DNA from: JANOBJ01 sp031411575
Lineage (GTDB): Bacteria; Pseudomonadota; Gammaproteobacteria; Burkholderiales; Burkholderiaceae_C
DNA length: 6,326 nt
Assembly (NCBI GenBank): GCA_031411575.1
Contig: JANOBJ010000318.1
Location: 1-6,326 of the forward strand
Direction of reading: 5' to 3'
Positions 1 to 5,995 of the stretch are shown here, in pieces. The notes under the pieces were generated by a model. It saw only the letters and a list, made by a program, of their open reading frames with translations. It made no database searches and had not been told where the DNA came from. Both the position numbers and the translations under genes were made by a program. Within the stretch, counting starts at the first letter, position 1. Every line of letters begins with the position of its first letter.

Positions 1-454
1 AGATGGCGCGCTTGACCGCCGGCTTGTCCTCGATCTGGACGCCCTTGGCGATCTGCTCGTCCACCAGCTTCTGCAGGTTCACCGAGTCCAGGAAGTCCAC
101 CATCTTGGTGTTGAGCGCCGCCCACAGTTCATGGGTCATGCAGCGGTGGCCTTCGCCCAGGCAGTTTTCTTTACCACCGCATTGAGTGGCGTCGATCGGC
201 TCGTCGACCGAGACAATGATGTCGGCTACGGTGATCTCGGACGCCTTGCGGCCGAGCGTGTAGCCGCCACCGGGGCCGCGGGTGGACTCCACCAATTCGT
301 GGCGACGCAATTTTCCGAACAGTTGCTCGAGGTAAGACAGCGAGATCTGCTGGCGCTGGCTGATGGCAGCCAGAGTGACCGGACCGTTATTCTGGCGCAG
401 GGCCAGATCAATCATCGCTGTGACCGCGAAGCGGCCTTTGGTTGTGAGACGCAT
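1..454 (-). CDS. iscR: Fe-S cluster-binding transcriptional regulator IscR (3' end cut by window edge)
   Basis: This is an Rrf2-family regulator that senses Fe-S status by binding a [2Fe-2S] cluster and controls the isc Fe-S assembly operon. Translation from the ATG at 452-454 gives 151 codons before the window edge; E. coli IscR is 162 residues, so only a short tail is missing. The N-terminus MRLTTKGRFAVTAMIDLAL is typical. A winged helix-turn-helix covers about residues 1-75, with the wing near RGPGGGYTLGR (59-69). The cluster-ligand region has Cys92, Cys98 and Cys105, followed by MTHELW with His108. E. coli has Cys92/98/104/His107, so one residue is inserted between the second and third Cys. 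The start is supported by AAGGAG at 466-461, six bases upstream. It should lead an iscSUA-type operon to the left, which is an inference because those genes are outside the window. Two candidate IscR boxes lie upstream (590-645). Confidence 0.95.
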   Translation of the reverse strand, partial: MRLTTKGRFAVTAMIDLALRQNNGPVTLAAISQRQQISLSYLEQLFGKLRRHELVESTRGPGGGYTLGRKASEITVADIIVSVDEPIDATQCGGKENCLGEGHRCMTHELWAALNTKMVDFLDSVNLQKLVDEQIAKGVQIEDKPAVKRAI

Positions 455-460
455 GGCAAG

Positions 461-466
461 CTCCTT
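461..466 (-). promoter_or_regulatory. Ribosome binding site of iscR
   Basis: A full AAGGAG on the minus strand lies six bases before the ATG at 454. It fixes the iscR start, and the strong match suggests efficient translation. Confidence 0.85.
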
Positions 467-518
467 GAATATGTGGCTTGACTACCGATAAACCGCTTGC
501 ACGCCTTGAGCGCATCCA

Positions 519-562
519 AGCACCGTCTCCACCCTTGTGTCGGTGCTCCATCCCTATGGAGC
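519..562 (-). other. Two overlapping hairpins in the iscR 5' leader
   Basis: Two perfect 7-bp stems are seen. The first pairs 519-525 (AGCACCG) with 541-547 (CGGTGCT) around a 15-nt loop. The second pairs 545-551 (GCTCCAT) with 556-562 (ATGGAGC) around a 4-nt loop. They share bases 545-547, so in the transcript they cannot both form completely. Neither is followed by a U-run in the iscR direction, so a simple intrinsic terminator is unlikely. They sit 65-110 bases upstream of the iscR start, inside the expected untranslated leader. A regulatory role is inference. Confidence 0.45.
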
Positions 563-581
563 CCGTCCCGCGAATACGTCT

Positions 582-615
582 TTTGATCTTTTCTTGAGTG
601 CTGGGGTCAAGTATA
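582..615 (-). promoter_or_regulatory. Likely iscR promoter region (elements ambiguous)
   Basis: Two readings are possible on the minus strand. One uses TATACT (615-610) as a good -10 hexamer, with a poor -35 near 638-633 inside the distal IscR box. The other uses TTGACC (610-605) as the -35, with a weak ATCAAA (587-582) as the -10 at 17-bp spacing. In either case the polymerase site overlaps the IscR boxes, as expected for a repressible iscR promoter. The exact start is not resolved. Confidence 0.4.
590..614 (-). promoter_or_regulatory. Candidate type 1 IscR box, proximal to iscR
   Basis: Read on the minus strand, this 25-mer begins ATACTTGAC and ends CTCAAGAAA. It carries a perfect CTTGA/TCAAG dyad (593-597 and 607-611) with a 9-bp spacer. 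Against the E. coli type 1 IscR consensus ATASYYGACT-RWWWY-AGTCRRSTAT, recalled from memory, it matches 18 of 25 positions, and the dyad spacing is the same. It includes a TTGACC that could serve as a -35 element (610-605). Autoregulation of iscR by this site fits the known behaviour of the family but is inferred here. Confidence 0.6.
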
Positions 616-620
616 CCCAA

Positions 621-645
621 AAACCCAATCGTTTCGCTCAGGTAA
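621..645 (-). promoter_or_regulatory. Candidate type 1 IscR box, distal
   Basis: On the minus strand this 25-mer begins TTACCTGAG and ends TTGGGTTT. It also matches 18 of 25 positions of the recalled type 1 IscR consensus, including the A-rich centre (GAAAC) and the GGGT of the right half. Its centre is 31 bp from that of the proximal box, close to three helical turns, so two IscR dimers could bind on the same face. It directly abuts the stop codon of the phosphatase gene (646-648). Confidence 0.5.
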
Positions 646-1173
646 CTATACCGCACGGTCACTATTTTGTCTAGCAAGTTTTTGTACATGCTGAAGCAAG
701 CCCGCGCAGCCGGCCTCGATCTGGTCCAGTACGGTCTCGAATCCGGCCGCGCCACCGTGGTAGGGGTCGGCCACCACCGGGCTGACAGGCAGGCCCGAAA
801 CCTCCCCGGCGTACTCCATCAAGCGCTTCAACTTACGCTGGTGGGCGGGCGGGCAGTCGTCTTGCAGCAAGGCCAGATTGTCCCAATCCATGGCCAGGAT
901 CAAATCGAACCGGGCATAGTCGGCTTCGGTTATTTGTCTAGCTTTTATCCTGGACAAATCATAGCCGCGAAGAGCGGCGTGGCGCCGGGAGCGCTCGTCG
1001 GGCGGGGAGCCTGGGTGGTAGTTGTGGGTGCCGGCAGAGTCGATGTGCACCCAGCCGGTCAGCCCAGCCTGGGCGACCTGGGCGCGAAAAACGCCCTCGG
1101 CGGTCGGGCTGCGGCAGATGTTGCCCATGCAAACGAACAAAACCGAACAAACGGGTGAAACCGGTGATGCCAT
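646..1173 (-). CDS. Low-molecular-weight protein-tyrosine phosphatase
   Basis: This 175-residue cytoplasmic enzyme should dephosphorylate phosphotyrosine through a cysteinyl-phosphate intermediate. The P-loop CMGNICRSP gives the nucleophile Cys15, the phosphate-binding Arg21 and Ser22. The general-acid loop is ADPYHGG, with Asp136 followed by Pro-Tyr. IDSAGTHNYHPG (44-55) and ILAMDWDNL (92-100) are also typical of the family. Its length is slightly above the usual 150-165 because of a short N-terminal lead and a C-terminal tail. The ATG at 1173 was chosen because the P-loop then sits at the customary distance from the start. An in-frame TTG at 1200 would add nine residues but has no better ribosome site, and the site before 1173 is itself weak. 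The gene lies 57 bp after the kinase gene and its stop touches the distal IscR box. No capsule or tyrosine-kinase genes are nearby to suggest a substrate. Parts of the gene are locally AT-rich with ATA and AGA codons. Confidence 0.93.
   Translation of the reverse strand: MASPVSPVCSVLFVCMGNICRSPTAEGVFRAQVAQAGLTGWVHIDSAGTHNYHPGSPPDERSRRHAALRGYDLSRIKARQITEADYARFDLILAMDWDNLALLQDDCPPAHQRKLKRLMEYAGEVSGLPVSPVVADPYHGGAAGFETVLDQIEAGCAGLLQHVQKLARQNSDRAV
932..959. repeat. Short inverted repeat in an AT-rich patch of the phosphatase gene
   Basis: ATTTGTC (932-938) and GACAAAT (953-959) form perfect 7-bp arms around a 14-base spacer, inside the phosphatase coding sequence (residues about 72-81). The minus-strand codons here include ATA twice and AGA once, unusual beside the GC-rich surroundings. 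TTTGTCTAGC (933-942) recurs directly at 666-675 in the gene's 3' end, in the same reading frame (Ala-Arg-Gln). This may be chance. Confidence 0.35.
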
Positions 1174-1225
1174 GCCTGATTCTTGCACAAATCGGGCCAA
1201 CGTCCACGTCAGCTGGTCATAGTAC

Positions 1226-1242
1226 GCTATTTATTTAATAGC
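1226..1242. repeat. Palindrome spanning the histidine kinase stop codon
   Basis: GCTATT (1226-1231) and AATAGC (1237-1242) are perfect 6-bp arms around TATTT. The kinase stop codon TAA (1233-1231) lies within it. It is very AT-rich against a GC-rich background. As RNA it would give a weak hairpin with no U-tract, so it is a poor intrinsic terminator. It resembles the GCTA-ended palindrome at 2901-2921. Confidence 0.5.
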
Positions 1243-3093
1243 AAACTGGAAGGTGACCGCAGTCCCCGGCGCGGCGTCGCCGAACGCCACCGCGGCATCA
1301 ATCGCGCTGGCGCGCAGGCGGATATTGGCCAGGCCACGCCCGCCGTCGCGGTGGCCGGCCCCGAGGCCGGTGCCGTTGTCGGTGACGCTGAGCATCGGGT
1401 GCCCACCCTCGACCCAGGTGCGCACCGTGACACGGCTGGCGCGTGCGTGCTGGATGATGTTGGAAAACACCTCCTGCAGGCAGCGAAACAGGTGCATCAC
1501 GCCGCGTGAATCGAGGTTGGGCAGCAGCGGCACCTCTTCCACCTGCCAGTCCAGCTCGATCGCTGCGGCCTCCAGCGCCGGTGTCAGGCGCCGCCGCAGC
1601 ATGCCCAGGATGGCCGGCAGATCGCCCTCCAGCGGCTCCAGGCTGTCCAGCGTCATGCGCAGTTCTTCCAGCGCGTGGCTCAGCATCGCGGCCACCACCT
1701 GGGTGTCGGCACCATCGCCCGACCGCACCACATTGAGCGTCTGCACCAGCTGGCTGCCCAGGCCGTCGTGCATGTCGCGCGTGAGGCGCTTGCGCTCGCC
1801 CTCCAGCACCTCGCGGCGCTCGGCCTCGCGCAGCCGGTCGAAGACCGCGCGCAACTCCTGCTCTTTCTGTGCCACGCGGCGCTCCAGCTCCTGGTTGAGC
1901 TGGCCGATCTGCACCATGTAGCGCGAGGTGCGCTGCACCAGCACCGCCGCCAGCGTGAGCATGAAGACCAGGCTGCCCAGCGGCATCCAGCGCAGGTCGG
2001 CGTCGCCCTTCCAGCCCAGTTGCACCACCAGCATGTCGCGCACGCCGCAGATCACCGTGACCAGTCCGGCCACCAGCAGCAGCCGCTGGTTGTTGTCCAG
2101 CCCGAAGCGGGCGCGGCGGAACATCAGCGTCAGCGCGGTCGCCGCCACCACCGCCAGCACGCCCGACCAGATGCGGTACAGGTTGTAGTTGTCGCTCAGC
2201 GTGGTCACCGCCAGCCACACCGGCCCCAACCACAGCACACCCGTGCCCAGCACCCGCATGCGCCCCTCCTTGTGGCCAAACAGGTCCCACAAAAAGAGGT
2301 AGATGAAGCCGCAGTACACGCTGTAGGACAGCTTGTGCAGGTAGAACCACAGCTCGAACGGCATCGGTGGATTGACCAGCGGCGACAGCGCCAGCCGCAC
2401 CGCCCAGGCCACCGAACCGGCCGCCAGGTACGCAAACACCCGCTCGCGGCTTTGCCACCACAGCAGGCTGCTCAGCAGCGCCAGCACCACCGAGCATGAC
2501 ACCACCATCCAGGTCACATGCACCTGCCACCAGTAGACGCGCTGGTAGCGTGCGTCCAGCGCCTCGCGCGGACCGATGTTGAACGGCGACAGCCCGCTCT
2601 TGCGCAGCAGCTGGCCGCGCACCTCGATCTCGAGCAGGTTGTCAGCGGCCAGCGGCTGGATCAGCCCGGCCGGCAGCACCACCAGATGCGGCACCACGCT
2701 GGTGTCGACATAGCCAAGCGTGTCCCAGTTGGAGCCGCCTACCAGCGTGCCGTTGAGCCAGACCTGAAAGCGCGCGCCCACCCGCGGGAAATACAGCGCC
2801 AGCGGGTTGCCCGTCTCGCTGTACAGCCCGGCCGGCCAGTCGATGCGGTAGCGCGCCTCACCCGACCACGGCAGCTTCTCGTCATCCCATACGTGTGGCA
2901 ATGCTACTGTTTTTGTAGCATCAGATGACCCACTGGTGTGGACCACAGCCGCTTTTTGCACCAAAACCGCGCCCGGGAGCGGTTGCGGGTTGGACACCGC
3001 CATCAGCAGGCCCAGCGCCAGTGCCAGCAGCGCGCCGACCCAGGCCCACGCCGGAACACGCGCCAGCAACACGCTGCGGGCGGTCGCGTTCAA
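1231..3093 (-). CDS. Sensor histidine kinase, 7TMR-DISM-like with HisKA_3/HATPase_c core
   Basis: This 620-residue inner-membrane sensor should autophosphorylate and pass phosphate to the regulator encoded just upstream. In order: an N-terminal hydrophobic anchor (about 15-32); an extracytoplasmic domain (about 35-185) rich in predicted beta strands, with YFPRVGARFQVWLNG (101-115), which resembles jelly-roll/galactose-binding-like modules of the DISMED2 type; seven hydrophobic helices (about 192-388); a charged coiled coil (395-435); the HisKA_3 box RDMHDGLGSQLV with phospho-acceptor His442; the N-box around Asn545; the G1 box DNGTG (572-576); and the G2 box GGRGLANIR (584-592). All catalytic motifs are intact. 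The chosen start is a TTG (3093-3091) overlapping the regulator stop as TTGA, with AGGAG at 3109-3105. The open frame continues upstream to 3435, but only as a shadow of the regulator gene. A GTG at 3072 is a less likely start with no ribosome site. The ligand cannot be inferred. Confidence 0.9.
   Translation of the reverse strand: MNATARSVLLARVPAWAWVGALLALALGLLMAVSNPQPLPGAVLVQKAAVVHTSGSSDATKTVALPHVWDDEKLPWSGEARYRIDWPAGLYSETGNPLALYFPRVGARFQVWLNGTLVGGSNWDTLGYVDTSVVPHLVVLPAGLIQPLAADNLLEIEVRGQLLRKSGLSPFNIGPREALDARYQRVYWWQVHVTWMVVSCSVVLALLSSLLWWQSRERVFAYLAAGSVAWAVRLALSPLVNPPMPFELWFYLHKLSYSVYCGFIYLFLWDLFGHKEGRMRVLGTGVLWLGPVWLAVTTLSDNYNLYRIWSGVLAVVAATALTLMFRRARFGLDNNQRLLLVAGLVTVICGVRDMLVVQLGWKGDADLRWMPLGSLVFMLTLAAVLVQRTSRYMVQIGQLNQELERRVAQKEQELRAVFDRLREAERREVLEGERKRLTRDMHDGLGSQLVQTLNVVRSGDGADTQVVAAMLSHALEELRMTLDSLEPLEGDLPAILGMLRRRLTPALEAAAIELDWQVEEVPLLPNLDSRGVMHLFRCLQEVFSNIIQHARASRVTVRTWVEGGHPMLSVTDNGTGLGAGHRDGGRGLANIRLRASAIDAAVAFGDAAPGTAVTFQFAIK
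2901..2921. repeat. Low-GC palindrome inside the kinase sensor domain
   Basis: ATGCTAC (2901-2907) and GTAGCAT (2915-2921) are perfect 7-bp arms around TGTTTTT. It lies in codons for about residues 58-64 of the kinase, early in the extracytoplasmic domain, and keeps the reading frame (DATKTVA). Its base composition differs sharply from the surrounding sequence. It resembles short extragenic palindromes with GCTA/TAGC ends that I recall as common in Comamonadaceae; that link is from memory. Confidence 0.5.
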
Positions 3094-3752
3094 ACCAGGC
3101 CCCGCTCCTGCGCGATCCGCACCACCTGCACGCGGGTGTTGACCGCGAGCTTGCGGTACAGGTTCTTGATGTGCGAGCCGACGGTATGGCCCGAAATGTC
3201 GAGCTTGCGCGCGATTTCCTTGTTGACGTAGCCCTGCGCCACCAGCTTGAGCACGTCGGTCTCGCGCTCGGACAGCAGCACGCCGGTGTCGTGCGGCGCG
3301 TCGGCGCGCGTGTGGCCCAGCGTGTCCTGCACCGAACGTAGCCGCTTGAGCAGCAGGCGTGCCAGCAGCGACGAGATCGGCGCCCCGCCCTCCAGGATCT
3401 GCTCGATGGCGGTAACCAGTTCGCTGCCGCTGCAACCCTTGAGCACATAGCCGGTTGCGCCCGCCTCGATCGCGTCGATCAGCCGGGTCTCGTCGCCGAA
3501 CACGGTGAACACCAGCAGCTCAGCACCGGGGTTGGTTTTGGACAGCGCGCGCAGCAAGTCCTCGCCACGCCCGTCGGGCAGGCCCAGATCCACCAGGTAC
3601 ACATGGGCCGCCGCGTCAGCCGCTTCCGCCTGCGCCTGCGCATACGAGGCCGCATAGCCCACCAGCGACCAGTCGGGCCGGTCTTTCAGCGTGCGCAAGA
3701 CGAAATCACGCACGGTGATGTCGTCTTCAATCAGGTAGATCGAGGTGGGCAT
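3090..3752 (-). CDS. NarL/LuxR-type two-component response regulator
   Basis: This 220-residue cytoplasmic transcription factor should be activated by phosphorylation from the adjacent kinase. The receiver domain (about 3-120) has the acidic pocket IEDD (Glu9, Asp10, Asp11), phospho-acceptor Asp55 in YLVDLGLPDG, switch Thr83 and conserved Lys105 in YVLK. The C-terminal LuxR-type helix-turn-helix (about 157-220) begins LLSERETDVLKLVAQG and has the recognition-helix region SGHTVGSHIKNLYRKL. The ATG at 3752 puts the first receiver strand right at the N-terminus, as usual. The frame is open upstream to 3869, but that extension is proline- and arginine-rich and not receiver-like. The ribosome site before 3752 is weak. 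The gene precedes its kinase and overlaps it by 4 nt, so the two are almost certainly cotranscribed and coupled. Target genes are unknown. Confidence 0.93.
   Translation of the reverse strand: MPTSIYLIEDDITVRDFVLRTLKDRPDWSLVGYAASYAQAQAEAADAAAHVYLVDLGLPDGRGEDLLRALSKTNPGAELLVFTVFGDETRLIDAIEAGATGYVLKGCSGSELVTAIEQILEGGAPISSLLARLLLKRLRSVQDTLGHTRADAPHDTGVLLSERETDVLKLVAQGYVNKEIARKLDISGHTVGSHIKNLYRKLAVNTRVQVVRIAQERGLV
3105..3109 (-). promoter_or_regulatory. Probable ribosome binding site for the kinase TTG start
   Basis: AGGAG on the minus strand, inside the last codons of the regulator gene, lies 11 bases before the TTG at 3093. The spacing is a little long. Together with the TTGA stop/start overlap it suggests translational coupling of regulator and kinase. 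Confidence 0.45.
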
Positions 3753-3801
3753 CGTGCGCCCATTGTCGGGCACGCGGCGGCTTTGTACATCCCTTAAACG
3801 C

Positions 3802-3869
3802 GTGACGGCCCGGGGCAGCGCGGCGCCTGGTGGCCAGGGCTGCGGGGCGCGGCCGCCCTCGCCCGTCAC
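3802..3869. repeat. GC-rich inverted repeats between uvrB and the response regulator
   Basis: GTGACGG (3802-3808) and CCGTCAC (3863-3869) are perfect 7-bp arms 54 bases apart; the right arm contains the uvrB stop codon (TGA, 3868-3866). Between them a nested hairpin pairs CCTGG (3826-3830) with CCAGG (3834-3838), extended past a 6-nt bulge by GCAGC (3815-3819) with GCTGC (3839-3843). There is no U-run after it on the minus strand, so it is not a standard intrinsic terminator. It may slow or insulate transcription from uvrB into the regulator gene. Confidence 0.35.
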
Positions 3870-5995
3870 AGCCGGCGGGTGGCCGCGCTGGCGATCGCCA
3901 CCACGTTGTCGGTACCCGGCGCACCGAACGCCTGCTGCTTGAGCAGGCCGAGCTGGTCACGCACCCGCGCTGCCTTCTCGAACTCGAGGTTGCGCGCGTG
4001 TTCGAGCATGAGCTTTTCCAGCCGCTTGATCTCGCGCGCGATGTCTTTTTCGCTCATGTCCTCGACCATGGCGCGCTGCAGCTCCTGCTTCTCGGCTTCC
4101 TTGCTGGCCTTGTCGCTGTACACGCCGTCGATCAGGTCACGCACCTGCTTGACGATGCTGCGCGGCGTGATGCCCATGGCCAGGTTGTGCGCCACCTGTC
4201 GCGTGCGGCGACGGTTGGTCTCGTCGATGGCCCGGGTCATCGAATCGGTCATCTTGTCGGCGTACAGGATGGCGCGGCCGCTCAGGTTGCGCGCGGCGCG
4301 GCCGATGGTCTGGATCAGGCTGCGATCGGAGCGCAAGAACCCTTCCTTGTCGGCGTCCAGGATCGCCACCAGCGACACCTCGGGGATGTCCAGCCCTTCG
4401 CGCAGCAAATTGATGCCCACCAGCACGTCAAAGGTGCCCAGCCGCAGATCGCGCAAAATCTCCACCCGCTCCACCGTGTCCACATCGCTGTGCAGGTAAC
4501 GCACCTTGACACCGTTGTCGGCCAGGTAATCGGTGAGCTGCTCGGCCATGCGCTTGGTGAGTGTGGTGATCAGCACCCGCTCGTTTTTCTCTACCCGGAT
4601 GCGGATTTCCTGCAGCACGTCGTCCACCTGGTGGGTGGCGGGCCGCACCTCGACTTCCGGGTCCACCAGGCCGGTCGGGCGCACCAGCTGCTCGACCACC
4701 TGGCCGGCGTGGGAGTTCTCGTAGGCGGCGGGCGTGGCCGAGACAAAGATCGCCTGGCGCATGCGCTTTTCAAACTCCTCGAACTTGAGCGGCCGGTTAT
4801 CCAGAGCGCTCGGCAGCCGGAAGCCATACTCGACCAGCGTGGTCTTGCGCGCACGGTCGCCGTTGTACATGCCGCCCAGCTGGCCGATCAGCACGTGCGA
4901 CTCGTCCAGGAACATCACCGCATCCTTGGGCAGGTAGTCGGTCAGCGTGCTCGGGGGGTCGCCCGGCGCCGCACCCGACAGGTGGCGGGTGTAGTTCTCG
5001 ATCCCCTTGCAGTGGCCCACTTCGCTCAGCATTTCCAGGTCAAACCGGGTGCGCTGCTCCAGCCGCTGCGCCTCCACCAGCTTGCCCATGCCAACCAGCT
5101 CCTTCAGGCGCTGGTCGAGCTCGATCTTGATGGTTTCCACCGCGCCCAGCACCTTGTCGCGCGGCGTCACGTAATGGCTGCTCGGGTACACGGTGAAGCG
5201 CGGAATCTTCTGGCGGATGCGGCCCGTGAGCGGGTCAAACAGCTGCAGGCTCTCGATCTCCTCGTCGAACAGCTCGACGCGGATCGCCAGCTCGGAGTGC
5301 TCGGCCGGAAAGATGTCAATCGTGTCGCCACGCACCCGGAACTTGCCGCGCGAAAAATCCTGCTCATTGCGCTGGTACTGCATGCGGATCAGCTGCGCGA
5401 TCACGTCGCGCTGGCCCAGCTTGTCGCCGGTGCGCAGCGTCATCACCATGCGGTGGTAGCTCTCGGGCTCGCCAATGCCGTAGATCGCCGACACCGTGGC
5501 CACGATCACCACGTCACGCCGCTCGATGATGCTCTTGGTGCAACTCAACCGCATCTGCTCGATGTGCTCGTTGATGGCGCTGTCCTTCTCGATGAACAGA
5601 TCGCGCTGCGGCACGTACGCCTCGGGCTGGTAGTAGTCGTAGTAGCTGACAAAATACTCCACCGCGTTCTTCGGGAAGAACTCGCGGAACTCGCTGTACA
5701 GCTGCGCGGCCAGCGTCTTGTTGGGCGCGAACACGATGGCCGGGCGGCCCAGCTGCGCAATCACGTTGGCCATGGTGAAGGTCTTGCCCGAGCCGGTCAC
5801 GCCCAGCAGCGTCTGAAACACCTCGCCGTCGTTCACACCCTCGATCAGCTTGGCAATCGCCACCGGCTGGTCGCCGGCCGGTGGGTACGGCTGGTACAGC
5901 TCAAACGGCGAGCCCGGATAGGAAACAAACTGCCCCTCGCCTTCCGCGCTGTCGCCTTTTTTCGTTTCCGGAATGACTTCGATCGCTGCTTGCAT
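3866..5995 (-). CDS. uvrB: UvrABC excinuclease subunit B
   Basis: UvrB is the damage-verifying helicase-like subunit of nucleotide excision repair: UvrA loads it at lesions and it then recruits UvrC for incision. The protein is 709 residues (E. coli 673), the excess being an N-terminal lead of about 20 residues and a slightly longer C-terminus. Visible in order: Walker A GVTGSGKT (65-72); the strand-separating beta-hairpin region with YFVSYYDYYQPEAYVPQRD (114-132); the Walker B/DEAH-like DESH (364-367); SATP (419-422); LREGLDIPE (531-539); the arginine-finger motif QTIGRAARN (562-570); and the C-terminal UVR motif (about 645-690), which in this family contacts UvrC. No key motif is missing. 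The ATG at 5995 is preceded by AGAGG (6006-6002) at six bases. The gene is divergent from the aminotransferase. No LexA-type SOS box was found upstream. Confidence 0.98.
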   Translation of the reverse strand: MQAAIEVIPETKKGDSAEGEGQFVSYPGSPFELYQPYPPAGDQPVAIAKLIEGVNDGEVFQTLLGVTGSGKTFTMANVIAQLGRPAIVFAPNKTLAAQLYSEFREFFPKNAVEYFVSYYDYYQPEAYVPQRDLFIEKDSAINEHIEQMRLSCTKSIIERRDVVIVATVSAIYGIGEPESYHRMVMTLRTGDKLGQRDVIAQLIRMQYQRNEQDFSRGKFRVRGDTIDIFPAEHSELAIRVELFDEEIESLQLFDPLTGRIRQKIPRFTVYPSSHYVTPRDKVLGAVETIKIELDQRLKELVGMGKLVEAQRLEQRTRFDLEMLSEVGHCKGIENYTRHLSGAAPGDPPSTLTDYLPKDAVMFLDESHVLIGQLGGMYNGDRARKTTLVEYGFRLPSALDNRPLKFEEFEKRMRQAIFVSATPAAYENSHAGQVVEQLVRPTGLVDPEVEVRPATHQVDDVLQEIRIRVEKNERVLITTLTKRMAEQLTDYLADNGVKVRYLHSDVDTVERVEILRDLRLGTFDVLVGINLLREGLDIPEVSLVAILDADKEGFLRSDRSLIQTIGRAARNLSGRAILYADKMTDSMTRAIDETNRRRTRQVAHNLAMGITPRSIVKQVRDLIDGVYSDKASKEAEKQELQRAMVEDMSEKDIAREIKRLEKLMLEHARNLEFEKAARVRDQLGLLKQQAFGAPGTDNVVAIASAATRRL

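Noticed and set aside
408..560. Upstream open frame in the iscR leader (ATG at 560, overlapping iscR out of frame)
   Set aside because: There is no properly spaced ribosome site, the composition is random-looking (His/Arg/Ser), and it would run through the iscR start. Not enough support for a leader peptide.
1174..1200. TTG start adding nine residues to the phosphatase
   Set aside because: The P-loop is already at the usual distance with the ATG at 1173, and no convincing ribosome site precedes the TTG. It remains possible.
1174..1230. Possible promoter for the phosphatase (TACTAT as -10)
   Set aside because: The -10 is only a partial match and there is no acceptable -35 at 15-18 bases. Read-through from the kinase gene explains expression equally well.
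1253..2499. Plus-strand open frames of 222 and 274 codons across the kinase gene
   Set aside because: Their translations are low-complexity Ser/Arg- or Gln/His-rich and have no domain. They are shadows of the kinase coding strand.
1298..2530. Minus-strand 410-codon frame inside the kinase gene
   Set aside because: The Ala/Gly/Arg-rich translation has no motifs, and it is out of frame with the kinase, which carries every histidine-kinase box.
3094..3435. N-terminal extension of the kinase open frame by 114 codons
   Set aside because: This part runs out of frame through the response regulator gene and has Ala/Arg/Gly-rich shadow composition.
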